A stretch of DNA of 64,000 bases from Micromonospora ureilytica. Its GTDB lineage: Bacteria; Actinomycetota; Actinomycetes; Mycobacteriales; Micromonosporaceae. The notes beneath the pieces are model-generated. The model was not told the DNA's origin and did no database searches. It saw nothing but the letters and a program-made list of their open reading frames with translations. Location: assembly GCF_015751765.1 (NCBI RefSeq), contig NZ_JADOTX010000001.1:2790001-2854000 (forward strand). Reading direction: 5' to 3'. The position numbers were made by a program, and so were the translations under genes. Shown here piece by piece: positions 25,544-35,169 of this stretch. How positions within the stretch are numbered: position 1 is the stretch's first letter; each line of letters opens with the position of its first letter.

Positions 25544-25574
25544 CCGCCGACTGCCCACCGGGGGCAGCCGGCGG
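25544..25574. terminator. Stem-loop between convergent operons
   Basis: 6-bp plus 6-bp stem (25544-25556 with 25562-25574) interrupted by one A-C mismatch, with a 5-nt loop. It lies between the oxygenase stop and the GH3 stop. Confidence 0.55.
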
Positions 25575-25582
25575 GCCGGCTT

Positions 25583-27907
25583 TCAGCGGATGTCGGTGGT
25601 GGTCCAGCGTGGGGAGGCGTTGGTGACCGGGACGGTGTCACCGACGAACGTGGTCACCGCCTCGGTGTCTCGCCGCGCGCTGGTGCCGACCCAGATCTCG
25701 ACGTCGCCGGGCTCCACGACGCGGGTGAACGTGCGGTCGGAGAAGGCCAGGCGGGTGGCGGGCACCGTCAGCTCGACAGAGACGGACCGGCCCGGTTCCA
25801 GGTGGACCCGCCGATAGCCGAGCAGCTGCGCCACCGGCCGGGTCACCGAGGCGACCAGGTCGCGACCATAGAGCTGGACCACGTCGTCGCCGGCGACCGT
25901 GCCGGTGTTCGTCACCCGCACGCTCACCCCTACCGTCCCGTCGGTGGGCACCGTGCTGGGCACTGTGAGATCGGTGTACGCGAACGTCGTGTAGGACAGG
26001 CCGTGGCCGAACGCCGCCACGGGTGTCGCCAGCAGGTTGGTCCCCGCGTTCCCCGCGCCGAGGGTGGGGTGCAGGTAGGAGTACGGCTGCGCGCCGGCCG
26101 ACCCGGGCAGGGTGACCGGCAGCCGGCCCGACGGGTTGACCCGCCCGGAGAGCACGCCCGCGATCGCCCCGGCGCCCTCCTCACCCGGGAAGAACGCCTG
26201 CACCACCGCCGCGCAGCGTGAGACCGCCCAGCCGACCGCGTACGGCCGGCCGGTGAGCAACACGAGGACGACAGGTGTGCCGGTCGCCAGCACCGACTCG
26301 ACCAGTTCGCGCTGGACGCCGGGCAGTTCCAGGTCGTCCCGGTCGCAGCCTTCGCCGACGGTGCCGCGCCCGAAGAGGCCGGCGTGGTCGCCGACGACCA
26401 GGACCGCAACGTCCGCGTCGGAGGCCGTGGTGACGGCCTCGTCGAAGCCGGACCGGTCGTCGGTGTCCACGTCGCAGCCGCGTGCCCAGGTGACGAGATC
26501 GCCGCCGAACTCGGCCCGCACGGCGTCGAGCACTGTGGACACCTCGAAGCCGGTCTCCACGCCGGGGTGCTGGACGAGGACGTGGTTGAGGAACGAGTAG
26601 CACCCGAAGAGGGCACTCTGCCGGTCGGCGTTCGGGCCGATGAGGGCCACCCGTCGTCCCGCCGGCAGCGGCAGCACGTCCCTGTTGGCGACCAGCACGA
26701 CCGATTCCTCGGCGAGCCGGCGGGCGATCGACCGGTGCTCGGGCGAGTCGAGGTCGATCGCCTCAGGCGGCTCGTCGCTGAAGGTTGCGTCGAGCAGACC
26801 CAGGTCCAGCTTCTGGCGCAGTACCCGCAGCACCGCGCGGTCGACGAGAGCCTCGTCGAGCGTGCCCGCCCGCACCGACTCCCGCAGGGTCAGATAGGCG
26901 TCGCCGGTCGGCAGTTCGACGTCGAGACCGGCGGCCAGCGCCTGCCCGGCCGCGTCCGCGTGGTCACTCGCCACGTGGTGCAGCAGGTTCAGGAACGCGA
27001 CCCCGTAGTAGTCGGCCACCACGGTGCCGTCGAAGCCCCACTGGTCGCGCAGGATGCCTGTCAGCATGGTCGGGTCGGCGGCGACGGGCATCCCGTCGAT
27101 CTCGGCGTACGAGTGCATGACGCTGCGGGCGTCACCGTCGATGACCGCCATCTCGAACGGGGGGAGCAGTACGTCGGCCAGTTCCCGGCGGCCGATGTGC
27201 ACCGGGCCGAAGTTGCGCCCGGCGCGCGAGGCGGAGTAACCGGCGAAGTGCTTGAGGGTGGCGTGCACCCCCTGCGACTGGAGGCCGCGCACGTACGACG
27301 TGCCGATGGTGCCGACCAGGTACGGGTCTTCGGCGATGCACTCGTCCACCCGGCCCCAACGGGGGTCACGGATCACGTCGAGCACCGGAGAGAGTCCCTG
27401 GTGGATGCCCAGGGCCCGCATCGAGGCGCCGATCGCCGCGGCCATCTCGGTGACCAGTTCGGGGTCGAACGCGGCGCCCCAGGCCAGCGGGGTGGGAAAC
27501 GTGGCCGCCTTCCACGCGGACAGCCCGGTGAGGCACTCCTCGTGGACGATCGCCGGGATGCCGAGCCGGGTCCCGGTGACCAGGTCGCGCTGGAACTTCC
27601 ACAACCAGGCCGCGTGTTCCGCCGCGTCCACGGGGCGGGTGCCGTAGGTGCGGGTGAGGTGACCGAGCCCGTGCCGGGAGAACTCTTCGAGCTTGGCGTT
27701 CCCGCCGAACTCCCCCTGCATCGGTGCCACCGCCTCGCCGTCTTCCTTCTCCCAGAAGCCGACGAGCTGGGCGATCTTCTCCTCGATCGTCATTCGGCCG
27801 AGGAGATCGCGCAGGCGGGTCTCACCGTCGTGCCCGTCCGGTCGTCCGTGTTCCGGGCCTACCTGGGCCGGTGCCGGCCCGCCCACCACCGCGTGGACCT
27901 CAGTCAT
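25583..27907 (-). CDS. GH3 beta-glycosidase (beta-glucosidase or beta-xylosidase)
   Basis: A 774-residue retaining glycosidase of family GH3. The TIM-barrel domain holds HEECLTGL, DPRWGRVDE and LKHFAGYS; the nucleophile is Asp299 in GTVVADYYG. The second domain runs from about 400 to 600, and a fibronectin-III-like domain ends the protein (LRVTNTGT-type segments, here VRVTNTGTVAGDDVVQLYG). There is no signal peptide, so it acts in the cytoplasm on imported oligosaccharides. It is the last gene of the importer operon, 38 bases after the second permease gene, with GGAAGG before the ATG. Substrate could be cello- or xylo-oligosaccharides; the nearby xylulokinase and GH67 favour xylo-oligosaccharides only weakly. 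Confidence 0.9.
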   Translation of the reverse strand: MTEVHAVVGGPAPAQVGPEHGRPDGHDGETRLRDLLGRMTIEEKIAQLVGFWEKEDGEAVAPMQGEFGGNAKLEEFSRHGLGHLTRTYGTRPVDAAEHAAWLWKFQRDLVTGTRLGIPAIVHEECLTGLSAWKAATFPTPLAWGAAFDPELVTEMAAAIGASMRALGIHQGLSPVLDVIRDPRWGRVDECIAEDPYLVGTIGTSYVRGLQSQGVHATLKHFAGYSASRAGRNFGPVHIGRRELADVLLPPFEMAVIDGDARSVMHSYAEIDGMPVAADPTMLTGILRDQWGFDGTVVADYYGVAFLNLLHHVASDHADAAGQALAAGLDVELPTGDAYLTLRESVRAGTLDEALVDRAVLRVLRQKLDLGLLDATFSDEPPEAIDLDSPEHRSIARRLAEESVVLVANRDVLPLPAGRRVALIGPNADRQSALFGCYSFLNHVLVQHPGVETGFEVSTVLDAVRAEFGGDLVTWARGCDVDTDDRSGFDEAVTTASDADVAVLVVGDHAGLFGRGTVGEGCDRDDLELPGVQRELVESVLATGTPVVLVLLTGRPYAVGWAVSRCAAVVQAFFPGEEGAGAIAGVLSGRVNPSGRLPVTLPGSAGAQPYSYLHPTLGAGNAGTNLLATPVAAFGHGLSYTTFAYTDLTVPSTVPTDGTVGVSVRVTNTGTVAGDDVVQLYGRDLVASVTRPVAQLLGYRRVHLEPGRSVSVELTVPATRLAFSDRTFTRVVEPGDVEIWVGTSARRDTEAVTTFVGDTVPVTNASPRWTTTDIR

Positions 27908-27945
27908 GCTGTGCCTTCCTGTGGTTGTGCTCGTACCGCTGCCGC

Positions 27946-28806
27946 TCAGCCCTTGACCGCGCCCTGCAGGCCGCCGACGATCTGCTTTTCCGCGAGCGTG
28001 AAGAAGAGCAGTGCCGGCAGCATCGCCAGCGAGGTGAAGGCGAGTACACCTGCCGTGTCGGTGGTGTACTGGCTGGAGAAGTTCTGCACGCCCAGCGGCA
28101 GGGTGTGCAGGCCGACGTCGCTGAGGACGAGCAGCGGCAGCAGGAACGAGTTCCAGCTCGCCACGAACGCCAGGACGCCAACAGTGACGAGCGCGGGCCG
28201 CGACAGCGGCATCGCGATCCGCCAGAGGAAACCGAGCCGACTCGCCCCGTCGATGGCGGCGGCGTCCTCCAACTCCCTCGGGATGGCCGACAGGAAGGGA
28301 CGCAGGATCACGATCGTCAGTGGTAGTGAGAAGGCGACCTGCGGGAGGATCACCGCGTAGTAGGAGTTGATCAGGTTCAGGTCGCGCAGCATGAGGTAGA
28401 GCGGCAGGATCGCCGCCCCGGCCGGAAACAGCAGACCGAGTGTGAAGAAGGTGTAGAGCCCTTCCCGCCCGCGGAACGTGTAGCGGGCGAGCACGAACGC
28501 GGCGGCCATCCCGAGGACGACGACGGCGAGCGTGGTGCCGAGGGCGATGACCGCGCTGTTGAACGCCTGTTGCCAGAAGTTGCTCTGGGTCAGCACCCTG
28601 GCGTAGTTGTCCCAGACGAACGGGTCGGGCAGGCCGGCCGGGTCGGCGACGATCTGCGGGGTGGTGCGGAAACCGCCGATGACCACGTAGACGACCGGGG
28701 CGATCGACACGGCTGCGATCGCGAGGGCGAGCGCGTAGGTGAGCGGGGTGCCCCAGGAGACCTGACGGCGCCCGGTGGACGGGGGGAGAACGGAGTTCAC
28801 GGCCAT
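27946..28806 (-). CDS. Carbohydrate ABC transporter permease (MalG type)
   Basis: A 286-residue permease with six membrane helices and the EAA loop (ELEDAAAIDGASRLGFLWRI, then MPLSRPAL) that docks the ATPase. Length and order fit the CUT1 MalG group. The ATG at 28806 lies two bases after the stop of the first permease gene and is preceded by GGAAGGG. No ATPase gene is present in this operon; in actinobacteria a shared MsiK-type ATPase usually energises such importers. Confidence 0.92.
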   Translation of the reverse strand: MAVNSVLPPSTGRRQVSWGTPLTYALALAIAAVSIAPVVYVVIGGFRTTPQIVADPAGLPDPFVWDNYARVLTQSNFWQQAFNSAVIALGTTLAVVVLGMAAAFVLARYTFRGREGLYTFFTLGLLFPAGAAILPLYLMLRDLNLINSYYAVILPQVAFSLPLTIVILRPFLSAIPRELEDAAAIDGASRLGFLWRIAMPLSRPALVTVGVLAFVASWNSFLLPLLVLSDVGLHTLPLGVQNFSSQYTTDTAGVLAFTSLAMLPALLFFTLAEKQIVGGLQGAVKG

Positions 28807-28808
28807 CG

Positions 28809-29807
28809 TCACTTCGCCCTTCCGGTGATGGCGCCCTGGATGTCGCGGCGAAGCAGGAACCGCTGGAACAGCAGCGCCGCCACGAAGGAGATGGCGAACA
28901 GGATGACCGCCACGGCGTTGCCGTAGCCCCAGAGCCGGGCGAAGAACCCGTTGTCCACCATGTAGGTCGCCATGGTGGCCGATGCGCCGAGGGACCGGAC
29001 CGCGGGCACCGAGGTCACCCAGATCATGTCGAAGATCTGCAGTGAGCCGATCATGGACAGGAACATCCAGATCCGGATCGTCGGGCCGAGCAGCGGGATC
29101 GTGACATGTCGTTGGATCTGCCACCAGCTCGCACCGTCGATGGCCGCGGCCTCGATCAGCTCGTCGGGCACGTTGGACAGCCCGGCGAGGAGAAGGATGA
29201 TGGCGAAGCCGACGTACTTCCAGGTGAGGACCGCCAGCAGGGTCCAGATGACCACATCCAGGTCCGCGAGCCAGGCCTGCACGAAGCCGCCCATTCCCAG
29301 GGACCGCAGCAGCGCGTCGACCGTGCCGTCACCGGTCAGCAGCAGCTTCCACATGATGCCGACGGTGACCTCGGCGAGCACATAGGGCACGAACACCAGC
29401 AGGCGGAACACGGCCCGCCCACGGAAGCGACGGTTGAGCAGCAGGGCGACGCCCAGGGCGATCGGCCCCTGGATCAGCAGCGACCCGAACACGATGATGG
29501 CGTTGTTGCGCAACGCGTCAAGGAAGATCGGATCCTGGAAGGCGAGGGTGTAGTTCCGGAGACCGACGAACTCGGTGGGAGGCCCGACACCGCGCCACCG
29601 GAACAGGCTGTAGTAGACCGCGAAGCCCATCGGCACCAGCACGAACATCACGTAGATGACGACGGCCGGCGTGGTGAGCCCGATGATCTCGTACCACTTG
29701 CGGCGGGTGTCGGCTCGGCGGGCGGAGTCGCGCCCGGCCTTGTGGTGGCCCGCCGGCGACGCGGAAGCGCCGCCGGCGGGCATACGGATCTGGTTGGCGG
29801 AGGTCAC
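28809..29807 (-). CDS. Carbohydrate ABC transporter permease (MalF type)
   Basis: A 332-residue permease with six membrane helices after a polar N-terminus of about 40 residues. The EAA loop is ELIEAAAIDGASWWQIQRHV followed by TIPLLGPT. It pairs with the MalG-type protein to form the channel of a CUT1 sugar importer. The start codon overlaps the stop of the binding-protein gene (ATGA), so the two are translationally coupled. Confidence 0.92.
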   Translation of the reverse strand: MTSANQIRMPAGGASASPAGHHKAGRDSARRADTRRKWYEIIGLTTPAVVIYVMFVLVPMGFAVYYSLFRWRGVGPPTEFVGLRNYTLAFQDPIFLDALRNNAIIVFGSLLIQGPIALGVALLLNRRFRGRAVFRLLVFVPYVLAEVTVGIMWKLLLTGDGTVDALLRSLGMGGFVQAWLADLDVVIWTLLAVLTWKYVGFAIILLLAGLSNVPDELIEAAAIDGASWWQIQRHVTIPLLGPTIRIWMFLSMIGSLQIFDMIWVTSVPAVRSLGASATMATYMVDNGFFARLWGYGNAVAVILFAISFVAALLFQRFLLRRDIQGAITGRAK

Positions 29808-31111
29808 TTGCTTGCGGCCGCCTTCATCGCCGAGACGACCTTCTCAGGCGTCCCGTTGCCGGCGAAGATGGCGACGATCGCGTCGTTCATCGCGTTGCCG
29901 ACCGTGCTGCCGTAGGCCGTGTCCAGCCAGAGCTGGACGTAGCTCGCCCCGGTGGTGGCGTCCAGGATGGACTTCAGCGCAGGATCCTTCACGCCGGCCT
30001 CGGCGCCCTTGGCGACAGGCAGGCCAGTGCCGGTCTCGGCGTAGCCCTTCTGCACCTCGGGGCTCACGAGGTACTTGAGGAACTCGACGCACTCGGCCGG
30101 GGCGTTCTTGGCACAGGAGAACCCGTCGCCACCGCCGAGAGCCGCCTTCGGGTCACCCGGCGAACCGGCGATCGCCGGCACGGGGAACCAGCCGAGGAAC
30201 GACGCGAGCTTCGCCTTGTCCGTGGTGACGGTGTCCAGCGTGCCGCGGTTCCAGTCACCCATGAGCTCCATCGCGGCCTTGCCGTTGGCGAGCATGCCGT
30301 TGGCGCTGGTCGGGTCGTTCTGGCCCGGCGTGGCGATGAAGTTGGGCTGGAACGGCTTGGTGTCGATGAAGGACTTGAGGTCCTGACCGGCCTTCACGAA
30401 GCACGGATCGTCGAAGTTCTTCTCCGCGGAGGCCTTCTTGAGGGCGTCGACCGAGCAGGCGCGCAGCGCCATGTTGTACCACCAGTGCGCGGCCGGCCAC
30501 TTGTCACCGGCGCCCACGGCGATTGGAATGACATTCGTCGCCTTGAGCTTGGTGACCGCGGCGTTGAGCTCCTCGAAGGTGGTCGGAGGCGCCGCGATGC
30601 CCGCCGCAGCGAACATGTCCTTGTTGTACCAGATGCCTTCGATGCCCATCCGGTACGGCAGGCCGTACTGCTTGCCCTTGACCTGCCAGATCTCCGCGGC
30701 GCTGCCGATGTTGCCGACCTCGGTCTTGGTCTGGTCGGTGATGTCCTTGAGGTAGTCGGCCTCCACCTGCTCGGTCATCTCGCCGCCGCCCCAGGCCTGG
30801 AAGATGTCCGGCGGGTCGCTGCTCAGCAGCGCGGCGGGGAGCCGGGTGCGCTGGAGCTGGTTGGTCTCGATCGCCTCAATCTCGATCTTGACGGTGGAGT
30901 GGAGTGCGGAGAAGTCCTTGGCGACCTTCTCCCAGTAGGTCTTGCCGGGCCCGTCCTGTGAGGCGTTGTGCCACCACGTCAGGGTCACCGGGTCCTTGTA
31001 CAGCTCGCTCTGAGGGGCCGCCTCTTCGCCGCCGCCGCTACACCCGGCGACCACGAGAACACCTGTCATTAACAGTGCCAGGACGGCACTTCTACGCTGC
31101 TTCGTTGCCAT
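29804..31111 (-). CDS. Sugar-binding lipoprotein of the ABC importer
   Basis: A 435-residue extracellular solute-binding protein (family 1). The signal peptide ends in the lipobox VVAGC (Cys24), so it is anchored in the membrane. Sugar-binding-protein hallmarks include VTLTWWHNASQDG, the DIFQAWGGGEM segment and AALGGGDGFSCAKNA. It would deliver an oligosaccharide to the two downstream permeases. First gene of the operon with GH3 last; divergent from the LacI gene, with two palindromes in the 140-base promoter region. The substrate cannot be read from sequence; GH3 in the operon implies a beta-linked oligosaccharide. Confidence 0.92.
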   Translation of the reverse strand: MATKQRRSAVLALLMTGVLVVAGCSGGGEEAAPQSELYKDPVTLTWWHNASQDGPGKTYWEKVAKDFSALHSTVKIEIEAIETNQLQRTRLPAALLSSDPPDIFQAWGGGEMTEQVEADYLKDITDQTKTEVGNIGSAAEIWQVKGKQYGLPYRMGIEGIWYNKDMFAAAGIAAPPTTFEELNAAVTKLKATNVIPIAVGAGDKWPAAHWWYNMALRACSVDALKKASAEKNFDDPCFVKAGQDLKSFIDTKPFQPNFIATPGQNDPTSANGMLANGKAAMELMGDWNRGTLDTVTTDKAKLASFLGWFPVPAIAGSPGDPKAALGGGDGFSCAKNAPAECVEFLKYLVSPEVQKGYAETGTGLPVAKGAEAGVKDPALKSILDATTGASYVQLWLDTAYGSTVGNAMNDAIVAIFAGNGTPEKVVSAMKAAASK

Positions 31112-31160
31112 CGATGTCTCCTCGACTAGTCAGTCGCGGTACTCGGCCTGCGGCGAAGTT

Positions 31161-31174
31161 TTACAGTCATGTAA
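31161..31174. promoter_or_regulatory. Palindrome TTACA-GTCA-TGTAA in the LacI/importer promoter
   Basis: Perfect 5-bp arms around four bases, about 50 bases upstream of the binding-protein gene, within unusually A/T-rich DNA. Candidate operator or overlapping promoter element. Confidence 0.4.
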
Positions 31175-31186
31175 CTTGATGTCAAT

Positions 31187-31200
31187 CGGTATCGATAACG
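31187..31200. promoter_or_regulatory. LacI-type operator candidate
   Basis: The 14-base sequence CGGTATCGATAACG is a near-palindrome with a central CG and one mismatched pair, the usual form of LacI/GalR operators. It lies between the divergent LacI and binding-protein genes, about 52 bases upstream of LacI. Confidence 0.6.
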
Positions 31201-31251
31201 TTTTCGAGTCGGTGACGACGCACCCCCGACGGCGGCCCTATCATCATCGAC

Positions 31252-32256
31252 GTGGTGTTTCAGCAGCGCGTCAAGATGTCGGATGTGGCACGTACCGCCG
31301 GCGTCTCGGTTGCGACCGTATCGAAGGTTGTCAATGGGCGGTACGGCGTGGCCCAGGCAACCGTGGAGCGTGTCCAGCGAGTCATCCACGAGCTCGGCTA
31401 CGAGGCGAGCCTGGGGGCGCAGAGCCTGCGCAGCCACCGCACCAACGTGCTGGGCATCCTGGTCGCCGAGTTCGAGCCGTTCTCGACCGAACTGCTCAAG
31501 GGGGCGTCCCAGGAGGTCGCGGGCAGCGGGTACCAGCTGCTGGCCTACTCCAGCGGGGACGGCGAGGGCGCCGCCGTAGGGTGGGAGCGGCGTTCACTCG
31601 CCCGTCTCTCCGGCACTCTCATCGACGGTGCCGTGATCGTCACGCCGACCGTGGTCGAGACCGAACACAGCTTCCACGTCGTGGCCGTCGACCCCCACAC
31701 CGGGCCGTCCGACCTGCCCACCGTCGATTCGGACAACTTCGCCGGCGCCGTGCTGGCCACCAACTACCTGCTGTCGCTCGGCCACCGGCGGATCGGGCAC
31801 ATCAGCGGACGCACCGACCTGAAGTCGGCGCAGCTGCGCGAGGCCGGCTTCCGCAGTGCGATGGCCGACGCCGGCGTGCCGGTGGACGAGCGGCTCGTCC
31901 GCGTCGGCGGGTTCCGGATCGAGAGCGCCGCCGGCACGGCCGCGGAGCTTCTCGCCCTCGCCGACCGGCCGAGCGCGATCTTCGCGGGTAACGACCTCTC
32001 GGCGATCTCCACGATGACCGTGGCCCGCGACATGGGCCTCTCGGTGCCCGACGACCTGTCGGTGATCGGCTTCGACAACGTACCGGAGTCGGCGCTGGTC
32101 AACCCGCCGCTGACGACCATCATGCAACCGCTGCAGCGGATGGGCGCCGAGGCGTTACGCCTGCTCGTCGACCTGATCGCCGGCGTCGAACGCGACACCC
32201 ACATCCGGCTACCCACCGAACTGGTCATCCGCTCCTCCTGCCGCCCACTCGACTGA
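31252..32256 (+). CDS. LacI-family transcription regulator
   Basis: A 334-residue repressor. The N-terminal HTH and hinge read VKMSDVARTAGVSVATVSKV, then NGRYGVAQATVERVQRVI, followed by a periplasmic-binding-protein-like effector domain (NVLGILVAEF to the C-terminus, with SVIGFDNVPESALVNPPLTT). It is divergent from the sugar importer/GH3 operon and should repress it until the imported sugar or its product binds. Either GTG 31252 or ATG 31276 could be the start; the latter gives the usual LacI N-terminus. No good ribosome-binding site is seen for either. Confidence 0.9.
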   Translation: MVFQQRVKMSDVARTAGVSVATVSKVVNGRYGVAQATVERVQRVIHELGYEASLGAQSLRSHRTNVLGILVAEFEPFSTELLKGASQEVAGSGYQLLAYSSGDGEGAAVGWERRSLARLSGTLIDGAVIVTPTVVETEHSFHVVAVDPHTGPSDLPTVDSDNFAGAVLATNYLLSLGHRRIGHISGRTDLKSAQLREAGFRSAMADAGVPVDERLVRVGGFRIESAAGTAAELLALADRPSAIFAGNDLSAISTMTVARDMGLSVPDDLSVIGFDNVPESALVNPPLTTIMQPLQRMGAEALRLLVDLIAGVERDTHIRLPTELVIRSSCRPLD

Positions 32257-32376
32257 CGTCCCGGGGCACGGGGGCACGCGGGGCACGCGACAGGGTGGCG
32301 GAACGTGAATCTCACCTAAGTCGAGAATTATCCCCCTAGGTTCGATGCGCAGGACGCAGCCGAACCGGGGAGAGAC

Positions 32377-34224
32377 GTGGACAGCTATCCGGCGATCGAG
32401 GATCACGGACTCATCGGCGACCTGCAGACCGCCGCGCTGGTGACGTGTGACGGGACGATCGACTGGTTCTGCGCGCCGCGGTTCGACTCGCCGAGCATCT
32501 TCGCCGCGCTGCTGGACAAGGAGAAGGGCGGCTACTTCCAGATCGCGCCGCACGACGTGCGGTACGTGACCAAGCAGCTCTACCTTCCCGGCACACCCAT
32601 TTTGATCACCCGGTTCATCAGCGCCGACGGTGTGGCCGAGGTGATGGACTTCATGCCGGTCACCGGCGAGCAGGTCACCGACGCCCACCGCCTGGTCCGC
32701 ATCGTCACCATGGTCCGAGGCAGCATGCGCTTCCGGGTGGAGTGCCGGCCACGGTTCGACTACGCCCGCGAAGAGCATCAGCTGGAGCGTCACCGCAACG
32801 GCTACGTCTTCCGCAGCCGGTCGGCGACGCTGACGTTCAACCCTGTCGACCCGGTGCGGCGGTTGATCTCCGAACAGGGTGACATCCACCTCGAGGGCGG
32901 CGACCTGGTCGCGTACGGCACGCTGAACGAAGGCGACACCGGCGGGGTGGTCCTGGAGACGGCCGGTAGCGAACCGCGCATCATTCCGCCGGAAGAGATC
33001 CAGGCCATGTTCGAGTGGACCCGGGACTACTGGCGGCGCTGGCTCGAACGCTCCCGCTACACCGGCCGTTGGCGGGAAATGGTCGAACGCTCCGCCATCA
33101 CGCTGAAACTCATGACGTACGCGCCCACCGGCGCGATGATCGCCGCGCCCACCGCCGCGCTGCCCGAACTGGTCGGCGGAACTCGCAACTGGGACTACCG
33201 CTACACCTGGGTGCGCGACACGTCGTTCTCGGTGCACGCGCTGCTCGGCCTCGGCTTCACCGAGGAGGTCAGCCGGTACATGAACTGGTTGGACGAGCGC
33301 ATCCGCGAGGCCGGCGACCACCAGGACCCACTGAAGATCATGTACCGGGTGGACGGCTCCTCCGACCTGCACGAGGAGGTGCTGGACCATCTGGAGGGCT
33401 ACCGCGGCTCGCGGCCGGTGCGGATCGGCAACGGCGCCGCCGACCAGCTCCAGCTCGACATCCACGGTGAGGCGCTCTACGCCATGCACCTCGCCGACGA
33501 GCAGGGCATCCGCGTCTCGCACCAGGTGTGGAAGAGCACCGTCCGGCTCGTCGACTGGCTCTGTCACAACTGGGACCAGCCCGACGCGGGCATCTGGGAG
33601 AGCCGCCACCACCCCCGCAACTACACCTTCGGCCGGGTGATGTCCTGGGTCGCGCTGGACCGGGCCATCCGGCTGGCCACCCGCACCGGCCGCCCCGGGG
33701 ACATGACCTGCTGGACCGAACAACGCAACCGCATCTACGACCAGGTCATGGCCCGCGGATACGACCGGGCCCGCGGCACCTTCGTGCAGGCGTACGACGA
33801 GACCGTGCTGGACGCGGCGCTGCTCGCCATGCCGGCAGTCGGTTTCGTCACGCCGAGCGACCCGCTGTGGCAGTCGACCTTGCAGGCGATCGAGCGCGAA
33901 CTGGTCTCCGACAGCCTGGTCCACCGGTACGACCCGGTCCACTCCCCCGACGGTCTCCCCGGCCACGAGGGCACCTTCAACATGTGCACCTTCTGGTACG
34001 TCGAGGCGCTGGCCCGTTCCGGCCGCCTCGACGACGCCCGACTCACGTTCGAGAAGATGTTCACCTTCAGCAACCACCTCGGCCTCTATGCCGAGGAGAT
34101 CGCCGCGACCGGCGAGCAGATCGGCAACTATCCCCAGGCGTTCAGCCACCTCTCCTTGATCAACTCCGCGCTGACGCTCAACGACCTGCTCGACACCGAG
34201 GCCGACGCCCGCCGCCGCCGGTGA
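32377..34224 (+). CDS. GH15 glycosidase (glucoamylase or trehalase type)
   Basis: A 615-residue enzyme of family GH15, starting at a GTG with GGGGAGAG upstream. An N-terminal beta-sandwich (YPAIEDHGLIGDLQTAALV) precedes the (alpha/alpha)6 barrel with RNWDYRYTWVRDTSF near residue 269. The two catalytic Glu positions are visible as PDAGIWE (acid) and HEGTFNMCTFW (base). There is no signal peptide. Proteins of this length in actinobacteria include glucoamylase-like enzymes and the mycobacterial trehalase, and sequence alone does not separate them. It stands in its own transcript with a hairpin after the stop. Confidence 0.88.
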   Translation: MDSYPAIEDHGLIGDLQTAALVTCDGTIDWFCAPRFDSPSIFAALLDKEKGGYFQIAPHDVRYVTKQLYLPGTPILITRFISADGVAEVMDFMPVTGEQVTDAHRLVRIVTMVRGSMRFRVECRPRFDYAREEHQLERHRNGYVFRSRSATLTFNPVDPVRRLISEQGDIHLEGGDLVAYGTLNEGDTGGVVLETAGSEPRIIPPEEIQAMFEWTRDYWRRWLERSRYTGRWREMVERSAITLKLMTYAPTGAMIAAPTAALPELVGGTRNWDYRYTWVRDTSFSVHALLGLGFTEEVSRYMNWLDERIREAGDHQDPLKIMYRVDGSSDLHEEVLDHLEGYRGSRPVRIGNGAADQLQLDIHGEALYAMHLADEQGIRVSHQVWKSTVRLVDWLCHNWDQPDAGIWESRHHPRNYTFGRVMSWVALDRAIRLATRTGRPGDMTCWTEQRNRIYDQVMARGYDRARGTFVQAYDETVLDAALLAMPAVGFVTPSDPLWQSTLQAIERELVSDSLVHRYDPVHSPDGLPGHEGTFNMCTFWYVEALARSGRLDDARLTFEKMFTFSNHLGLYAEEIAATGEQIGNYPQAFSHLSLINSALTLNDLLDTEADARRRR

Positions 34225-34244
34225 CGCGGGCACGCTCGGGTCAG

Positions 34245-34272
34245 CCGCCGTCGTGTGCGGAGCCGACGGCGG
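34245..34272 (+). terminator. Stem-loop terminator after the GH15 gene
   Basis: Perfect 9-bp stem (34245-34253 with 34264-34272) with a 10-nt loop, 20 bases after the stop codon. Confidence 0.6.
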
Positions 34273-34353
34273 GAAGGGCTTGACGCGCCCACGTGCAGCG
34301 CGCATCGTCAATACGTATCGACCATCTCCAATGTATTGACGCGGGGGGAACCA

Positions 34354-34908
34354 ATGAAGGTCTTCGTCACGACCGCCTCGGCCGCGGCCCTGCTGCTCCT
34401 GGCCACGGGCGGCGTATCCCACGGCCAGCCAGCAGCCGACGCGCCCTGCGCCGGACAGATCCACGCCAATCCGGGATTCGAGCACGGCACCACCGGCTGG
34501 ACCGCCGGCCCCCGCATCGTCGTGTTCGGCGACGCGACCCGGCCGGCACACACCGGCCACGCGTACGCCGCCTTCGCCGGGCTGGACGTGACGCGTGGCG
34601 ACCTGCTGCGCACCACCGTCACCGTGCCAGCCAACTGCGACCTGACGGTCCGCTTCTGGGTGCGGACCACCACCACGGAGACCAGCCGCGGCGACTACCT
34701 GAACGTCGGAATGGCGGTCACCGGGATACCCCCGAAGACGAGGTTCTCGCTGGCCTTCGACGGCGGGGCGCAGTGGCGGCAATACAGCATGTCGACCGGG
34801 ACGGCGACGACCGTGCGCACCGCGACGGTCAGCTTCGTCGCCAGCGAGACGGCCGGCAACGGCGCCACGGCCTTCGACGTCGACGACGCGACCTTCACGC
34901 TGAGCTGA
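34354..34908 (+). CDS. Small secreted protein with a carbohydrate-binding-like beta-sandwich
   Basis: A 184-residue protein with a Sec signal peptide (VFVTTASAAALLLLATGG, cleavage near residues 25-30). The mature part begins CAGQIHANPGFEHGTTGWTAG and ends FDVDDATFTL, the start and end typical of CBM4/9-like jelly-roll domains that bind sugars or proteins. No catalytic domain is present. Two Cys in the mature protein (CAGQ and NCDL) may form a disulfide. The ATG has a GGGGGGAA site upstream. It is monocistronic, and its partner or ligand is unknown. Confidence 0.7.
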   Translation: MKVFVTTASAAALLLLATGGVSHGQPAADAPCAGQIHANPGFEHGTTGWTAGPRIVVFGDATRPAHTGHAYAAFAGLDVTRGDLLRTTVTVPANCDLTVRFWVRTTTTETSRGDYLNVGMAVTGIPPKTRFSLAFDGGAQWRQYSMSTGTATTVRTATVSFVASETAGNGATAFDVDDATFTLS

Positions 34909-35169
34909 CGTGAGCGGGGCCGGGCTTCGCAACCGCGGTGCGCCCCTCGTCGGTGGTCGGAAAGCACCCGCAGATCAGATAAGGACTGGACTGTCAATAA
35001 GCGAATCGAGATCGGTGAGGCCACAAGCAACCCCGGAACTGCAAGGCATTGAGACGCCGATCTCTGCCGCCGGATTTCCTGGTCGTTGAGGGACATCGAC
35101 CCTATGCTTGCCGCCGAATGCGCTGCGGCTCATCCGGGCCGAGGGTTACCCCGATACAAGGATTCGCGA

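Noticed and set aside
26384..28360. 658-codon plus-strand frame opposite GH3 and a permease gene
   Set aside because: Covers the junction of two real genes on the other strand and shows no domain.
32209..34932. 907-codon frame antisense to GH15
   Set aside because: Shadow frame; GH15 motifs are on the plus strand and the frame has no start signal.
35000..35035. Possible rifamycin-associated element before the HelR-like gene
   Set aside because: A GGCC...ACCCC-like stretch is present but does not form the inverted repeat expected for that element.
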